Source: Candidatus Gastranaerophilales bacterium | GTDB taxonomy: Bacteria; Cyanobacteriota; Vampirovibrionia; Gastranaerophilales; Gastranaerophilaceae | Length of the DNA stretch: 64,000 bases | Assembly: GCA_910587375.1 (NCBI GenBank) | Contig: CAJULR010000010.1 | Span: 19,493-83,492 of the forward strand | Direction: 5' to 3' | In this document: positions 24,232 through 32,074 of the stretch, piece by piece | Layout: each line of letters starts with the position of its first letter | Position numbering within the stretch: the first letter of the stretch is position 1 | The notes under the pieces: generated by a model | The model's database searches: none | Seen by the model: only the letters and a program-made list of their open reading frames with translations | What the model was told of the DNA's origin: nothing | Program-made: the position numbers and the translations under genes

Positions 24232-26262
24232 ATGACCAAGAAAATTGTAATATCTGAAAAAGATAATATTGGTGCGGTTTTAGAGGATAATAAGGTTAGC
24301 GAATTTTTCGTATCCAAGGGCGATGTTTTATTGGGCGATGTTTATTTATCTGTTGTGGATAATATTCTTCCCTCTATTGACGCGGCATTTGTGGATGTCG
24401 GCATGCCGGATAAAATGGGCTTTATCCACACGGACGACATTATGGGCAAAGGCCAGCTGAAGGATAAGGTAAAACCGAAGCAAAAACTCATTGTACAGGT
24501 TGTAAAAGAGCCCACCGGGCATAAAGGCCCGAGAGTGACCACGGCTTTGAGCTTGCCCGGAAGGTTTTTAGTGCTTTTGCCTGATGAAAAAGGGGTGAAT
24601 GTTTCAAGAAAAATCGTTTCAAGCAAAGAAAGAGCAAGGCTTAAATCAATTGTAAGTCTCCTAAAGCCTGTTGGCGTGGGCGTTATTGTAAGAACAGAAG
24701 CCGAAGGGCAATCTGAGGCTGAAATTCAGGAAGATTTAGAGATTTTGCTTGAAAAGTGGAATTCAATTGTAAATGCGGCAGATACTGCAAACCCGCCCTG
24801 TCTTTTACATAGGGACCAAGAGCTTTTATATAAAATTATCCGCGAAGCATGCACTGAAGATGTGGATGAAATTATTGTGGACACTGCATTTGCGCTTCAC
24901 CGTACAACCCAACTGTTGCAGCATTGGAATATGAAGGTGAAAGTTACTATGCACAAAGGAACCGAGCCTTTATTGGTTGCAACGGGTGTTAATAAAGAAA
25001 TTCAGAACGCTCTGCAAATCAGGGTGAATTTGCCTTTGGGCGGATATCTTTTTATCCAGCAGACAGAAGCGCTTACGGTTGTGGATGTTAACTCCGGCAA
25101 GTTTACAAGCTCTTCCTCTCAGGCGGAAACAATTTTAAAAACAAATTTAGAGGCTGCAGATGAAATTGCAAGACAGTTAAAGCTTCGAAACATAGGCGGG
25201 ATGGTTATTGTAGACTTTATTGATATGGTTTCTCGTATGGATAAATTAAAAGTTTTAGAATATTTTGAACTTGCGCTTGAAAAAGACAAAGCAAAGCCGC
25301 AAATTGGCCAGCTGTCTGATTTAGGGCTTGTTGAATTAACTCGTCACAGACAAGGACAAAGTCTTTCTGAAATTTTCACTAAAAAATGTGATAAATGCGG
25401 CGGTCAAGGGTTTATTATCGAAGATATGAAGCTCTTAAATTCAAACGCACAAGGTGAGCTTCGCGCAAAGATTAATAAAATCAAAGGTCCATTTGGAGGT
25501 GGCTCTTTCAATAACAGTCAGGGCGGTGGCCACGGTCAAGGCGGAAACCAGGGGCAGAATAACCAAAGCGGCCAAAACAATCAAAATCAGGGCCAAAATA
25601 ATCAGAACCAAGGCGGAAACGACCGTAACAGAAATAATTTCAAAAATAAAAACAAGAAATTCAACAGAAACGAAAATAACCAAAACACCCCTGAAAACAG
25701 AGATAATCAGTCTGTTGCAACTTTTGACGGCGCGGCGGAAAATGCTGTTGAAAATGTAAACGTTGGCGAAACACAAGCCGTACAACAAATTCAGGAATCC
25801 CGTCAAGAGCAAAACGACAGAAGACAAAACAGGCAAAATAATAAAAATAAAAAACAGCAAGGCAAAGGCGGGGCTAAAAATACGGAAGAGCTTGTAAATA
25901 ATATCGTGGACAACATTTTTGAAGAAGATTCAGAAAGAGTTGCAAAGGCGGAAACAAAGGCAGAGCCTAAGTCTGACGATAATCTTGAAGCTGGGGCTGA
26001 ACCAAAGGCTGAAACTTTTGAAAAACCCAAAAAAGTTTCAAGAAAAACTAAAAAGACCATGAAAAAAAATGAAGAAGCGGCAAAAACAGAGCTTGCAGTT
26101 TCGCCTGTGGCTTTAATTGACAGTCCAAAGCCTGATACAAGCAGTACAAAGGCGGATGTTAAAGCTGAAAATAAGGAAGAAGCGCCCGAAAAACCAAAAA
26201 GACGCGGCAGAAAGCCGGCTGCTAAAAATGCAGATGGAGCAGGTGCAAAGGGCGAGGAGTAG
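24232..26262 (+). CDS. Ribonuclease E/G family endoribonuclease with long disordered tail
   Basis: Endoribonuclease for mRNA decay and rRNA processing. An S1-like domain lies at about residues 35-105, the catalytic core at about 115-380 with Asp285 (VVDVNSGK) and Asp328 (VIVDFIDM), 43 apart as in E. coli RNase E, then the zinc-link CDKCGGQG (Cys386, Cys389). Residues about 420-490 are a Gly/Gln/Asn-rich low-complexity tract; the rest is acidic and Lys/Ala-rich, ending with the basic patch KPKRRGRKPAAK. The tail recalls cyanobacterial RNase E, whose basic end recruits PNPase; that role is inferred. AAGGAAG lies six bases before the ATG. Confidence 0.92.
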   Translation: MTKKIVISEKDNIGAVLEDNKVSEFFVSKGDVLLGDVYLSVVDNILPSIDAAFVDVGMPDKMGFIHTDDIMGKGQLKDKVKPKQKLIVQVVKEPTGHKGPRVTTALSLPGRFLVLLPDEKGVNVSRKIVSSKERARLKSIVSLLKPVGVGVIVRTEAEGQSEAEIQEDLEILLEKWNSIVNAADTANPPCLLHRDQELLYKIIREACTEDVDEIIVDTAFALHRTTQLLQHWNMKVKVTMHKGTEPLLVATGVNKEIQNALQIRVNLPLGGYLFIQQTEALTVVDVNSGKFTSSSSQAETILKTNLEAADEIARQLKLRNIGGMVIVDFIDMVSRMDKLKVLEYFELALEKDKAKPQIGQLSDLGLVELTRHRQGQSLSEIFTKKCDKCGGQGFIIEDMKLLNSNAQGELRAKINKIKGPFGGGSFNNSQGGGHGQGGNQGQNNQSGQNNQNQGQNNQNQGGNDRNRNNFKNKNKKFNRNENNQNTPENRDNQSVATFDGAAENAVENVNVGETQAVQQIQESRQEQNDRRQNRQNNKNKKQQGKGGAKNTEELVNNIVDNIFEEDSERVAKAETKAEPKSDDNLEAGAEPKAETFEKPKKVSRKTKKTMKKNEEAAKTELAVSPVALIDSPKPDTSSTKADVKAENKEEAPEKPKRRGRKPAAKNADGAGAKGEE

Positions 26263-26265
26263 ATA

Positions 26266-26826
26266 ATGAATAACAAGAAATTTAAAATATTTCTTTTGGT
26301 GTTAGCTATGTTTTTTGGCACTTTTAGCGTGGGTGCGCAGGTTGTTGCGGAAAATCCTCCACTGCCTTCTGCTGAAAGTATGCAGGCTGAAAGCGGCGCT
26401 GATTCAGGCAAAGTGCAATTAAAAGCGCCAATTCAGGAAGAATTGACTGAAGAAGAGCGTCAAAAGGCAGCAGAAGAAGCAAAAATCAGAGAAGAACTTG
26501 CAGAAGAGCAAAAGCAAATTGGCGAAGCAACTCCATTAAGAGTTGAAGACAAGGATTTTGACCCGAATGTAAATGAAGAGCTTACAAAATCCGTTGTTCC
26601 AAACACCGGGCTGGAGCTTATAAAATTGATTTCTATGTTTGGAAAGGTAATGTTTGGCGTTGCCCTTGCTTCTTTAATGTTATATTTTATTTTGCTTTTT
26701 ACAAAAAAATATTTTCATCCGCCGCTTCCATCAAAAGGCGAAGAAGATTTTGATATAAGGGATTTGAATTCGCCAAAAAATACGGATGAGGCGCTGAAAT
26801 CTTTTCTTGACAGAACGGGCAGATAA
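26266..26826 (+). CDS. Secreted-then-anchored membrane protein, 186 residues
   Basis: An N-terminal signal peptide (KKFKIFLLVLAMFFGTFSVGAQ) precedes a charged, Glu/Lys-rich likely coiled-coil region (about 50-90: ELTEEERQKAAEEAKIREEL). A single membrane helix (about 128-148: MFGKVMFGVALASLMLYFILLF) follows, then a short cytoplasmic tail with PPLPSKGEEDF. No family recognised. It starts three bases after the RNase E/G stop, with its ribosome site (GAGGAG) inside the end of that gene, so the two are cotranscribed; a membrane link for the nuclease is conceivable but unproven. A terminator follows. Confidence 0.7.
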   Translation: MNNKKFKIFLLVLAMFFGTFSVGAQVVAENPPLPSAESMQAESGADSGKVQLKAPIQEELTEEERQKAAEEAKIREELAEEQKQIGEATPLRVEDKDFDPNVNEELTKSVVPNTGLELIKLISMFGKVMFGVALASLMLYFILLFTKKYFHPPLPSKGEEDFDIRDLNSPKNTDEALKSFLDRTGR

Positions 26827-26874
26827 AAGGCATATTAAAGGCGCGTTAAAAGCGGATAAGAATAGATAAAATTT

Positions 26875-26907
26875 AAAAAACACCGGTGAAATTTGCCGGT
26901 GTTTTTT
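26875..26907 (+). terminator. Rho-independent terminator of the engB-RNase E/G region
   Basis: AAAAAACACCGG (26875-26886) and CCGGTGTTTTTT (26896-26907) are exact complements with a nine-base loop; the right arm ends in a T run. It ends the plus-strand run and, read on the other strand, serves the convergent gene at 26931. Confidence 0.85.
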
Positions 26908-26930
26908 GGTATAAAAAGGGAAAGGGTTTT

Positions 26931-27182
26931 TTACGCTATCAGTGCGGTTTTTTCCTGTTCTTGAATTATTCTTAAATTTGGTTTTCCTTGTTTTTTCAAA
27001 AGAGCGCTAACAATTTTTGGCATTTGACACACAAAAGAATATTTTGACCTATTTATAGAGCAAAGCGCACAATTGCAGCGGATTGAATAACATTCATAAG
27101 CCTGCAGAGTCCAATTTTGTACGATAGAATCGGATATTTCGCCGTTTGTTTGCGGCAGGAAAACTTCAGAATCTTTATTCAT
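26931..27182 (-). CDS. Small cysteine-rich (probable zinc- or Fe-S-binding) protein
   Basis: An 83-residue protein with Cys31, Cys36, Cys38, Cys41 and Cys52 (CYSIRCNCALCSI ... FVCQMPKIV), a Cx4CxCx2C...C cluster expected to bind a metal. After it comes a basic helix (ALLKKQGKPNLRIIQ). AAGGGGG four bases before the ATG supports the start. Family not named with confidence; a nucleic-acid-binding or regulatory role is the usual guess for such proteins. Confidence 0.65.
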   Translation of the reverse strand: MNKDSEVFLPQTNGEISDSIVQNWTLQAYECYSIRCNCALCSINRSKYSFVCQMPKIVSALLKKQGKPNLRIIQEQEKTALIA

Positions 27183-27342
27183 CTTTGCCCCCTTAAAACT
27201 TCCTTCAATTATATTTTAACCTCTATATTTTGCTTTTTTATCCGTTAAATGCACTAAATATATGAGGACAAATTTTATTTTTCTGTTTAAATTGCGGGGG
27301 CAAAAAAGCCAAGAGAAGTCTAAAATGTATGTGAAATAAAGA

Positions 27343-27669
27343 TTATTCTTTAATTACAAATTTGATAAATTTATAAATATTTTCAAGCTTTTTTCTGTCG
27401 TCCTTAATTGAATCTATTTCCTTAACAATGTTTTCAAAAAGCTTGTTGGCTTCTTTTAGATGACTCACCCTAAAAAGCTCTTCGGGTGTGGTTTTTAGGG
27501 CTTTAATAATTTTATCCAAAGTTTCTGCAGTGAGAAAATTTTCGCCGATTTCAATTCCTGCAAGTGTTCTTTGCGAGATGTCGATTTTTTCTGCAAGCTC
27601 TTCCTGGGTTAAGCCAAGCTCTGTGCGCATTCTTTTGATTTTTAAGCCAAGTTCTTTTTTGATTCCCAT
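27343..27669 (-). CDS. XRE-family helix-turn-helix regulator (paralog of 5971 gene)
   Basis: A 108-residue protein with an N-terminal Cro/C1 HTH (KIKRMRTELGLTQEELAEKI, TLAGIEIGENFL, TLDKIIKAL) and a short helical C-terminus (LENIYKFIKFVIKE). It matches the 5971 regulator in layout and in the IExGxxFL...TLDKIxKAL core. It is divergent from the tandem Gly/Ala-rich genes at 27892 and 28616, and the 222-base space between holds several operator-like repeats, suggesting that it regulates itself and that pair. Confidence 0.86.
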   Translation of the reverse strand: MGIKKELGLKIKRMRTELGLTQEELAEKIDISQRTLAGIEIGENFLTAETLDKIIKALKTTPEELFRVSHLKEANKLFENIVKEIDSIKDDRKKLENIYKFIKFVIKE

Positions 27670-27686
27670 ATTATCCGCCTGTTGAA

Positions 27687-27817
27687 ATTTAAGATGTTAA
27701 ATCTCATAAAATGTTTCATTTAAGATGTATGGTTTCATACTATATTAATTTTTGTAAACCTTAAATGAGGCTTAAACTCTATATTTTAAAAAAAATGAGA
27801 TTAAATTTCATAAAATT
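27687..27817. promoter_or_regulatory. Operator-like repeat array between XRE regulator and paralog pair
   Basis: ATTTAAGATGT occurs exactly at 27687-27697 and 27718-27728, 31 bases apart (about three helical turns). TTAAATCTCATAAAATG (27697-27713) recurs with two changes at 27801-27817. The latter overlaps an imperfect palindrome ATGAGATT-A-AATTTCAT (27795-27811). These fit multiple binding sites for a dimeric repressor, but AT-rich sequence makes short repeats common. Confidence 0.4.
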
Positions 27818-27891
27818 TAGCAATTTCCCTGCGCTGATTTTCTTTATTAAGGCATAAGTAAAAAAACAAAAAAGAAAAGGAGAAAAGAATT

Positions 27892-28398
27892 ATGGGTATT
27901 TCAGTGGCTGCAAACTTAGGGGCAGGAGCTTTAGGGGTTAAGTATGGCAATATTGGAAAGAGAATTCAAGACGGCGCCTCTATTAAGGATATCAGAAATG
28001 AGGCAAAAGATAAATTTGTAAACAAGGCAAAAACTGCAGGAAAAGTTGCAGTTATCACGACAGGTGTTGGCACTGTCGGGGTTTTGGGCGGTATAGAAGC
28101 TGCAACGGGAGCTATTTCGGATAAATTGCCGCAATGTGTTAAGGGTTTGCTTGAAAAGGCTGGCAATTCAAGCTTTGTAAAAAGTATGGCAAGCGGTTTT
28201 TCTGAAGGTTTTTCACAGATTGCAAGTTGTGCAAAGTCTAACCCTATATTGTTTACTGGGCTTGCAATTGCAGGTGCTGTGGGCAATGTTCTTATTTTAA
28301 AGACACTCACAAGCGGTGCTAAAAATGAAGGCAAAATTGAACAAAAATATGATGACATTCTCGCTTTGAAAAATTCTTCCGCACAAACTTTGGATTAA
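27892..28398 (+). CDS. Gly/Ala-rich protein, first of a tandem paralog pair
   Basis: A 168-residue protein of unknown family. It shares with the next gene a GAS[IV]xDI[RK]NEAK[DE]K segment near residue 30, a hydrophobic Gly/Ala/Val-rich middle (VAVITTGVGTVGVLGGI and LFTGLAIAGAVGNVLIL) and the C-terminal block GAKNEGKIEQKY followed by DIL and LKN. The two hydrophobic stretches could be membrane-inserting helices; there is no cleavable signal peptide. AAAGGAG before the ATG is a strong ribosome site. Divergent from the XRE gene and followed by a hairpin terminator. Its function is unknown. Confidence 0.68.
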   Translation: MGISVAANLGAGALGVKYGNIGKRIQDGASIKDIRNEAKDKFVNKAKTAGKVAVITTGVGTVGVLGGIEAATGAISDKLPQCVKGLLEKAGNSSFVKSMASGFSEGFSQIASCAKSNPILFTGLAIAGAVGNVLILKTLTSGAKNEGKIEQKYDDILALKNSSAQTLD

Positions 28399-28410
28399 TT
28401 GATTTTTATT

Positions 28411-28453
28411 ACAAAAAGCCTTTGCCTTTTGTTTTAAGGCTGGGGCTTTTTGT
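28411..28453 (+). terminator. Terminator between the tandem paralogs
   Basis: ACAAAAAGCC (28411-28420) pairs with GGCTTTTTGT (28444-28453); an alternative inner pairing GCC/GGC exists in the long loop. The T-rich right arm fits rho-independent termination of the first paralog. Confidence 0.6.
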
Positions 28454-28615
28454 AAAGTTTTGTAAAGTGTTTTAAAACTTTTGCAGGGCTGGTTAAATGA
28501 GGTTTTGTTATTTGTCTTGAAAAAAGTTTCAGTCAATTTTTTTTGAAAGAAAAACTTTATAAGAACATAAGGAATTAGATTAAAGTTTACTAGATTTAAA
28601 AAAAGGAGTTAGATT

Positions 28616-29158
28616 ATGGGTTTATCATCAATTGCTACTACAGGTATTGCTTCACCGGCTGTTAAAGCGGGAGTTGACACTGTTAATAAATTGAAAAAAG
28701 GTGCTTCAGTTGCTGATATTAAAAATGAAGCAAAAGAAAAAATTGGAAATGATGTTGATACATTTAAAAAGACCGTAAAAACCGCTGCCGGAGTTGGCGT
28801 TGCTGCGGGGGTAACAGTTGGCGTGACACAAACAGGCGTCGCTTCATTTGCGGCAGGAAAAATTGCAAATTTAATTCCGGATAGCGCGAAGACAAAAATT
28901 GCAGGGGCTCTTCAAACAGTGACAACAAGCGGTGTTGGCAAAAAAGTTATAACTCATGCGACAAAACTTCTTGGTGGTGCAAAAGCATTTGCAACAGCAC
29001 ACCCTGTTGCAACAGCAGTGCTTGCAGGAATTGGTTTAATCGGAACAGCGGCCATTGAAAAGGTTAAAGAAAACGGCGCCAAAAACGAAGGCAAAATTGA
29101 ACAAAAATATGCAGACATTCTTGATTTGAAAAATGCAGCAGCAAAGGATTTGGGCTAA
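28616..29158 (+). CDS. Gly/Ala-rich protein, second of a tandem paralog pair
   Basis: A 180-residue paralog of the 27892 product: KKGASVADIKNEAKEKIG near residue 27, Gly/Ala/Thr-rich hydrophobic stretches (AAGVGVAAGVTVGVTQTGV and HPVATAVLAGIGLIGTAAI) and the C-terminal GAKNEGKIEQKY tail with ADILDLKN. AAAAGGAG lies before the ATG, and a strong terminator follows the stop. The conserved charged ends around variable hydrophobic middles suggest that the ends carry a shared function such as targeting or partner binding. No homolog of known function comes to mind. Confidence 0.68.
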   Translation: MGLSSIATTGIASPAVKAGVDTVNKLKKGASVADIKNEAKEKIGNDVDTFKKTVKTAAGVGVAAGVTVGVTQTGVASFAAGKIANLIPDSAKTKIAGALQTVTTSGVGKKVITHATKLLGGAKAFATAHPVATAVLAGIGLIGTAAIEKVKENGAKNEGKIEQKYADILDLKNAAAKDLG

Positions 29159-29189
29159 TTTTTTAAAAATATAAAATTTAACATTCACG

Positions 29190-29226
29190 AAAAATCCCGC
29201 CATATAAAACGTTGGCGGGATTTTTA
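29190..29226 (+). terminator. Strong rho-independent terminator
   Basis: AAAAATCCCGCC (29190-29201) pairs exactly with GGCGGGATTTTT (29214-29225) around a 12-base loop. It ends the second paralog. Confidence 0.88.
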
Positions 29227-29323
29227 TATTTCTTAAAGTTTCTATTATTTATAATATTTTATGATAAGATATTAATTATGGTAAAATAGTGGAATTGGGG
29301 CATATATTTGCCATGAGGGGGTA

Positions 29324-30637
29324 ATGAAAGATAGGATTTCACTTGTTTTAATATTGTGTTTTTTGTTAGCTTTTTTGGTTATTTTCCAAAACTACTTTGA
29401 CACATTTTGGGCAATTATCTTTTTGATTGCCTTTATGTCGCTGTATATGACGTATATGTATATCGCAGTTAAACACCAAAGAAGAAAACTAAGAAAAAAT
29501 CCGCCCCCGTCTGAAACTTCATATAGGCCTTTTATTTCAATTATGGTGCCATGTCATAATGAAGAAGATGTTATAGAAAAAACGGTTGAAAATATTTTAG
29601 AATCTGATTATTCGGATTATGAAATCATTCTAATTGACGACAGGTCAACTGATTCCACCCCAAAAATTATTCAAGAGCTTGAAAAAAAATATGAAAAAGT
29701 TAAGGTACTTTTAAGAAAAGAAGGGGATTTTCCGGGTAAATCCGCTGTTTTAAATGACGCAATGAAAATTGCAAAAGGTGAAGCAGTTCTTGTTTTTGAC
29801 GCGGACGCAAGGATTGAGCCTGATTTTATTAAAAAAATTATAATAAAGCTTGAGCCAAAGGATGTTGGGGCAGTTCAAGCCAGGAAAAATATAATAAATG
29901 CAAAGCAAAATTTCCTAACAGCATGCCAGTATGACGAATATGTTATGGACACACACCTTCAAATCGGACGGGACGCTGTGCGGGGCGCGGTTGAGCTGCG
30001 CGGAAACGGCGAAATAATTAAAAGAGAAGCGCTTGAAGACATAAATGGCTGGAACAATGAAACTATAACAGATGACCTTGATATGTCCACAAGACTTCAC
30101 ATTAAAGGATGGGATATTCGTTTCTGCCCTGAGGTTACGGTTTATGAAGAGGGTGTAATTACCTTCCCCGCCTTGGTAAGACAGAGAAGAAGATGGGTGG
30201 AAGGCTCTATTCGCCGCTATCTTGAATATGCGCAGGATATTTTGTTTGCAAAAGATATGACTCTTCGTGTTGGTTTTGATTTGATTGCATATATTTCAGA
30301 GTTTTTGCTTCCATTTTGGCTTGTGGCAGAAATCTGCATTCAGGCTTTTAGAACCGTTAAAGGATATTCAAACGACATTTTATCATCCGTAATTTTGGTT
30401 GTATGCACGGGTGTTTTCTTTGCCTCCGGGTTAATTTACAGCCTTCGAAAATACAGTCATTACAGCTTTTTTAAAGCAATATGCCATGCAATTTCAACCG
30501 CAATTTATGTTGTGACGATTTGGTTCCCAATTGTTATGTTTATTATTTTAAAAATTATTTTCACCAAAAAAACTATGGATTGGGGCAAAACAGTGCATGG
30601 TGTTTCAAATGTTATCACCCCGAAGGAGGTTATATAA
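29324..30637 (+). CDS. Processive family-2 glycosyltransferase (membrane polysaccharide synthase type)
   Basis: A 437-residue GT2 enzyme of the BcsA/PgaC/hyaluronan-synthase layout. Two N-terminal membrane helices (about 5-48) are followed by a cytosolic catalytic domain with ISIMVPCHNE (71-80), Asp105/106 (LIDDRSTDST), DXD Asp159-x-Asp161, acceptor motif TDD (249-251) and QRRRW (287-291), then three C-terminal helices. It would extend a beta-linked polysaccharide through the membrane from a UDP-sugar; the sugar is not readable. The stop codon abuts the murC ATG, and the murC ribosome site AAGGAGG lies inside this gene, so it heads the cell-wall operon. Confidence 0.85.
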   Translation: MKDRISLVLILCFLLAFLVIFQNYFDTFWAIIFLIAFMSLYMTYMYIAVKHQRRKLRKNPPPSETSYRPFISIMVPCHNEEDVIEKTVENILESDYSDYEIILIDDRSTDSTPKIIQELEKKYEKVKVLLRKEGDFPGKSAVLNDAMKIAKGEAVLVFDADARIEPDFIKKIIIKLEPKDVGAVQARKNIINAKQNFLTACQYDEYVMDTHLQIGRDAVRGAVELRGNGEIIKREALEDINGWNNETITDDLDMSTRLHIKGWDIRFCPEVTVYEEGVITFPALVRQRRRWVEGSIRRYLEYAQDILFAKDMTLRVGFDLIAYISEFLLPFWLVAEICIQAFRTVKGYSNDILSSVILVVCTGVFFASGLIYSLRKYSHYSFFKAICHAISTAIYVVTIWFPIVMFIILKIIFTKKTMDWGKTVHGVSNVITPKEVI

Positions 30638-32074
30638 ATGTCATTTGGGCTTAAAAAGGGGGATAAATTCCATTTTATTGCAATGGGCGGAGTTGGGCAG
30701 AGTGCTCTGGCAAAAATCCTTGTGCAATTAGGGTTTGAAGTTTCAGGCTCTGATATGTCTGATTCAAAATATTTAAAAGAGTTAAAAGAGCTTGGCGCAA
30801 AGGTTTTTATTGGGCATGGTGCAGAAAACGTGCCAAATGGCGCACATATCGTGCTTTCTTCCGCAATCAAAGAAGATAATCCGGAGCTTATCCGCGCAAG
30901 AGAATTGAATTTAACTGTTTTACACCGCTCAGATTTGCTTTTGGCGATTACCCGCGAGTTTCCCTGTACACTTGGCTTTGCGGGAACCCATGGAAAAACA
31001 ACAACCTCGGGCCTTGCTTCTTATGTTTTGTCTAAGGCCGGAAAAAGCGCTGCATATGCTGTGGGCGGGATAATTCCTGAATTGAATACGAATGCAAATG
31101 CAAGCAAAAATGCGGAAATTTTTGTGGCAGAATTAGATGAAAGTGACGGCACGATTTCAAAATATAATCCTGAAATCCTTGTTATAAATAACCTTGAAGC
31201 AGACCACCTTGATTTTTACAAAAACGGCTTAAGAGATGTTTTAGAAACTTTTAAAAACCTTGTTTTAAAATTGCAAAAAAATGCCAAGGTTCTTGTAAAT
31301 GTGGATGATACCGGGGTTTTAGAGCTTCTTAAAATGTTGGAAGCTTCTGAATTCAAAGAAAATTTGCCTCAAATTATCAAATTTTCAACTAAAAGCGAGG
31401 CTGGTGCCGATATTTTTGCGGGCAATATTGATTTTAACCCCAGGGGTGCTGAATTTGAGGTTATTTACAAGGATAAAAATTTAGGGAAAATTTCAACCTC
31501 GCTTAAGGGAATTCATAATGTTTATAACGCACTTGCCGTGTGCGCTGCACTTATTGAGGCCGGGTATAACTTATCTGAAATTGCCAAATATTTTGAGGGG
31601 TTTTCTGGCATGGGACGCAGGTTTCAACAGGTGTTCAAGAATGAAAGCGTTGAAATTATTGATGATTACGCCCATCATCCAAGCGAAATTAAGGCAACCT
31701 TAAATGCTGCAAAAGAATATGCTGTAAAATCCGGAGGAAGAAGGGTTGTAGCCATTTTTCAACCGCACAGATATACAAGGCTTAAGGCGCTCTTTAACGA
31801 TTTTCTTGAATCTTTTGATATGGCGGATGTGCTTATTGTAGCGGATGTATTTTCTGCGGGAGATTTAAAAGACCCTGAATTTAATTCTGAAACTTTTGTT
31901 CAAGTTTTTAAAGAAAAACATCCGAAAATGGCGGAAAATACCTTCTATATTGGAGGGAAAGTTGATGAAATGCCAAATGAGGTTATTAAATATATAGATG
32001 ATGGTGATATAATATTAACGCTTGGCGCGGGAGATATTACAAAGCTTGGAAAGCTTGTAGGGGAGAAGCTATGA
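30638..32074 (+). CDS. murC: UDP-N-acetylmuramate-L-alanine ligase MurC
   Basis: Adds the first peptide residue to UDP-MurNAc. The 478 residues show the Rossmann-like AMGGVGQSALAKILVQLG with SGSD, the ATP loop GTHGKTTTSGLA, the DESDGT segment and EIIDDYAHHPSEIKAT, all typical of MurC. The ATG directly follows the glycosyltransferase stop, and the murB ATG overlaps its TGA by four bases. Part of murC-murB-ddl-ftsQ. Confidence 0.95.
   Translation: MSFGLKKGDKFHFIAMGGVGQSALAKILVQLGFEVSGSDMSDSKYLKELKELGAKVFIGHGAENVPNGAHIVLSSAIKEDNPELIRARELNLTVLHRSDLLLAITREFPCTLGFAGTHGKTTTSGLASYVLSKAGKSAAYAVGGIIPELNTNANASKNAEIFVAELDESDGTISKYNPEILVINNLEADHLDFYKNGLRDVLETFKNLVLKLQKNAKVLVNVDDTGVLELLKMLEASEFKENLPQIIKFSTKSEAGADIFAGNIDFNPRGAEFEVIYKDKNLGKISTSLKGIHNVYNALAVCAALIEAGYNLSEIAKYFEGFSGMGRRFQQVFKNESVEIIDDYAHHPSEIKATLNAAKEYAVKSGGRRVVAIFQPHRYTRLKALFNDFLESFDMADVLIVADVFSAGDLKDPEFNSETFVQVFKEKHPKMAENTFYIGGKVDEMPNEVIKYIDDGDIILTLGAGDITKLGKLVGEKL

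Noticed and set aside
25500-25690. Short repeats resembling a CRISPR or tandem DNA repeat
   Set aside because: The repeats encode GQN/NQG units in the RNase E/G frame, have no constant length and no spacers.
25441-25860. Minus-strand hydrophobic 139-codon frame that could look like a membrane protein
   Set aside because: It is the complement of the Gly/Gln/Asn-rich tail of RNase E/G; the Val/Leu-rich translation is a by-product of that low-complexity tract.
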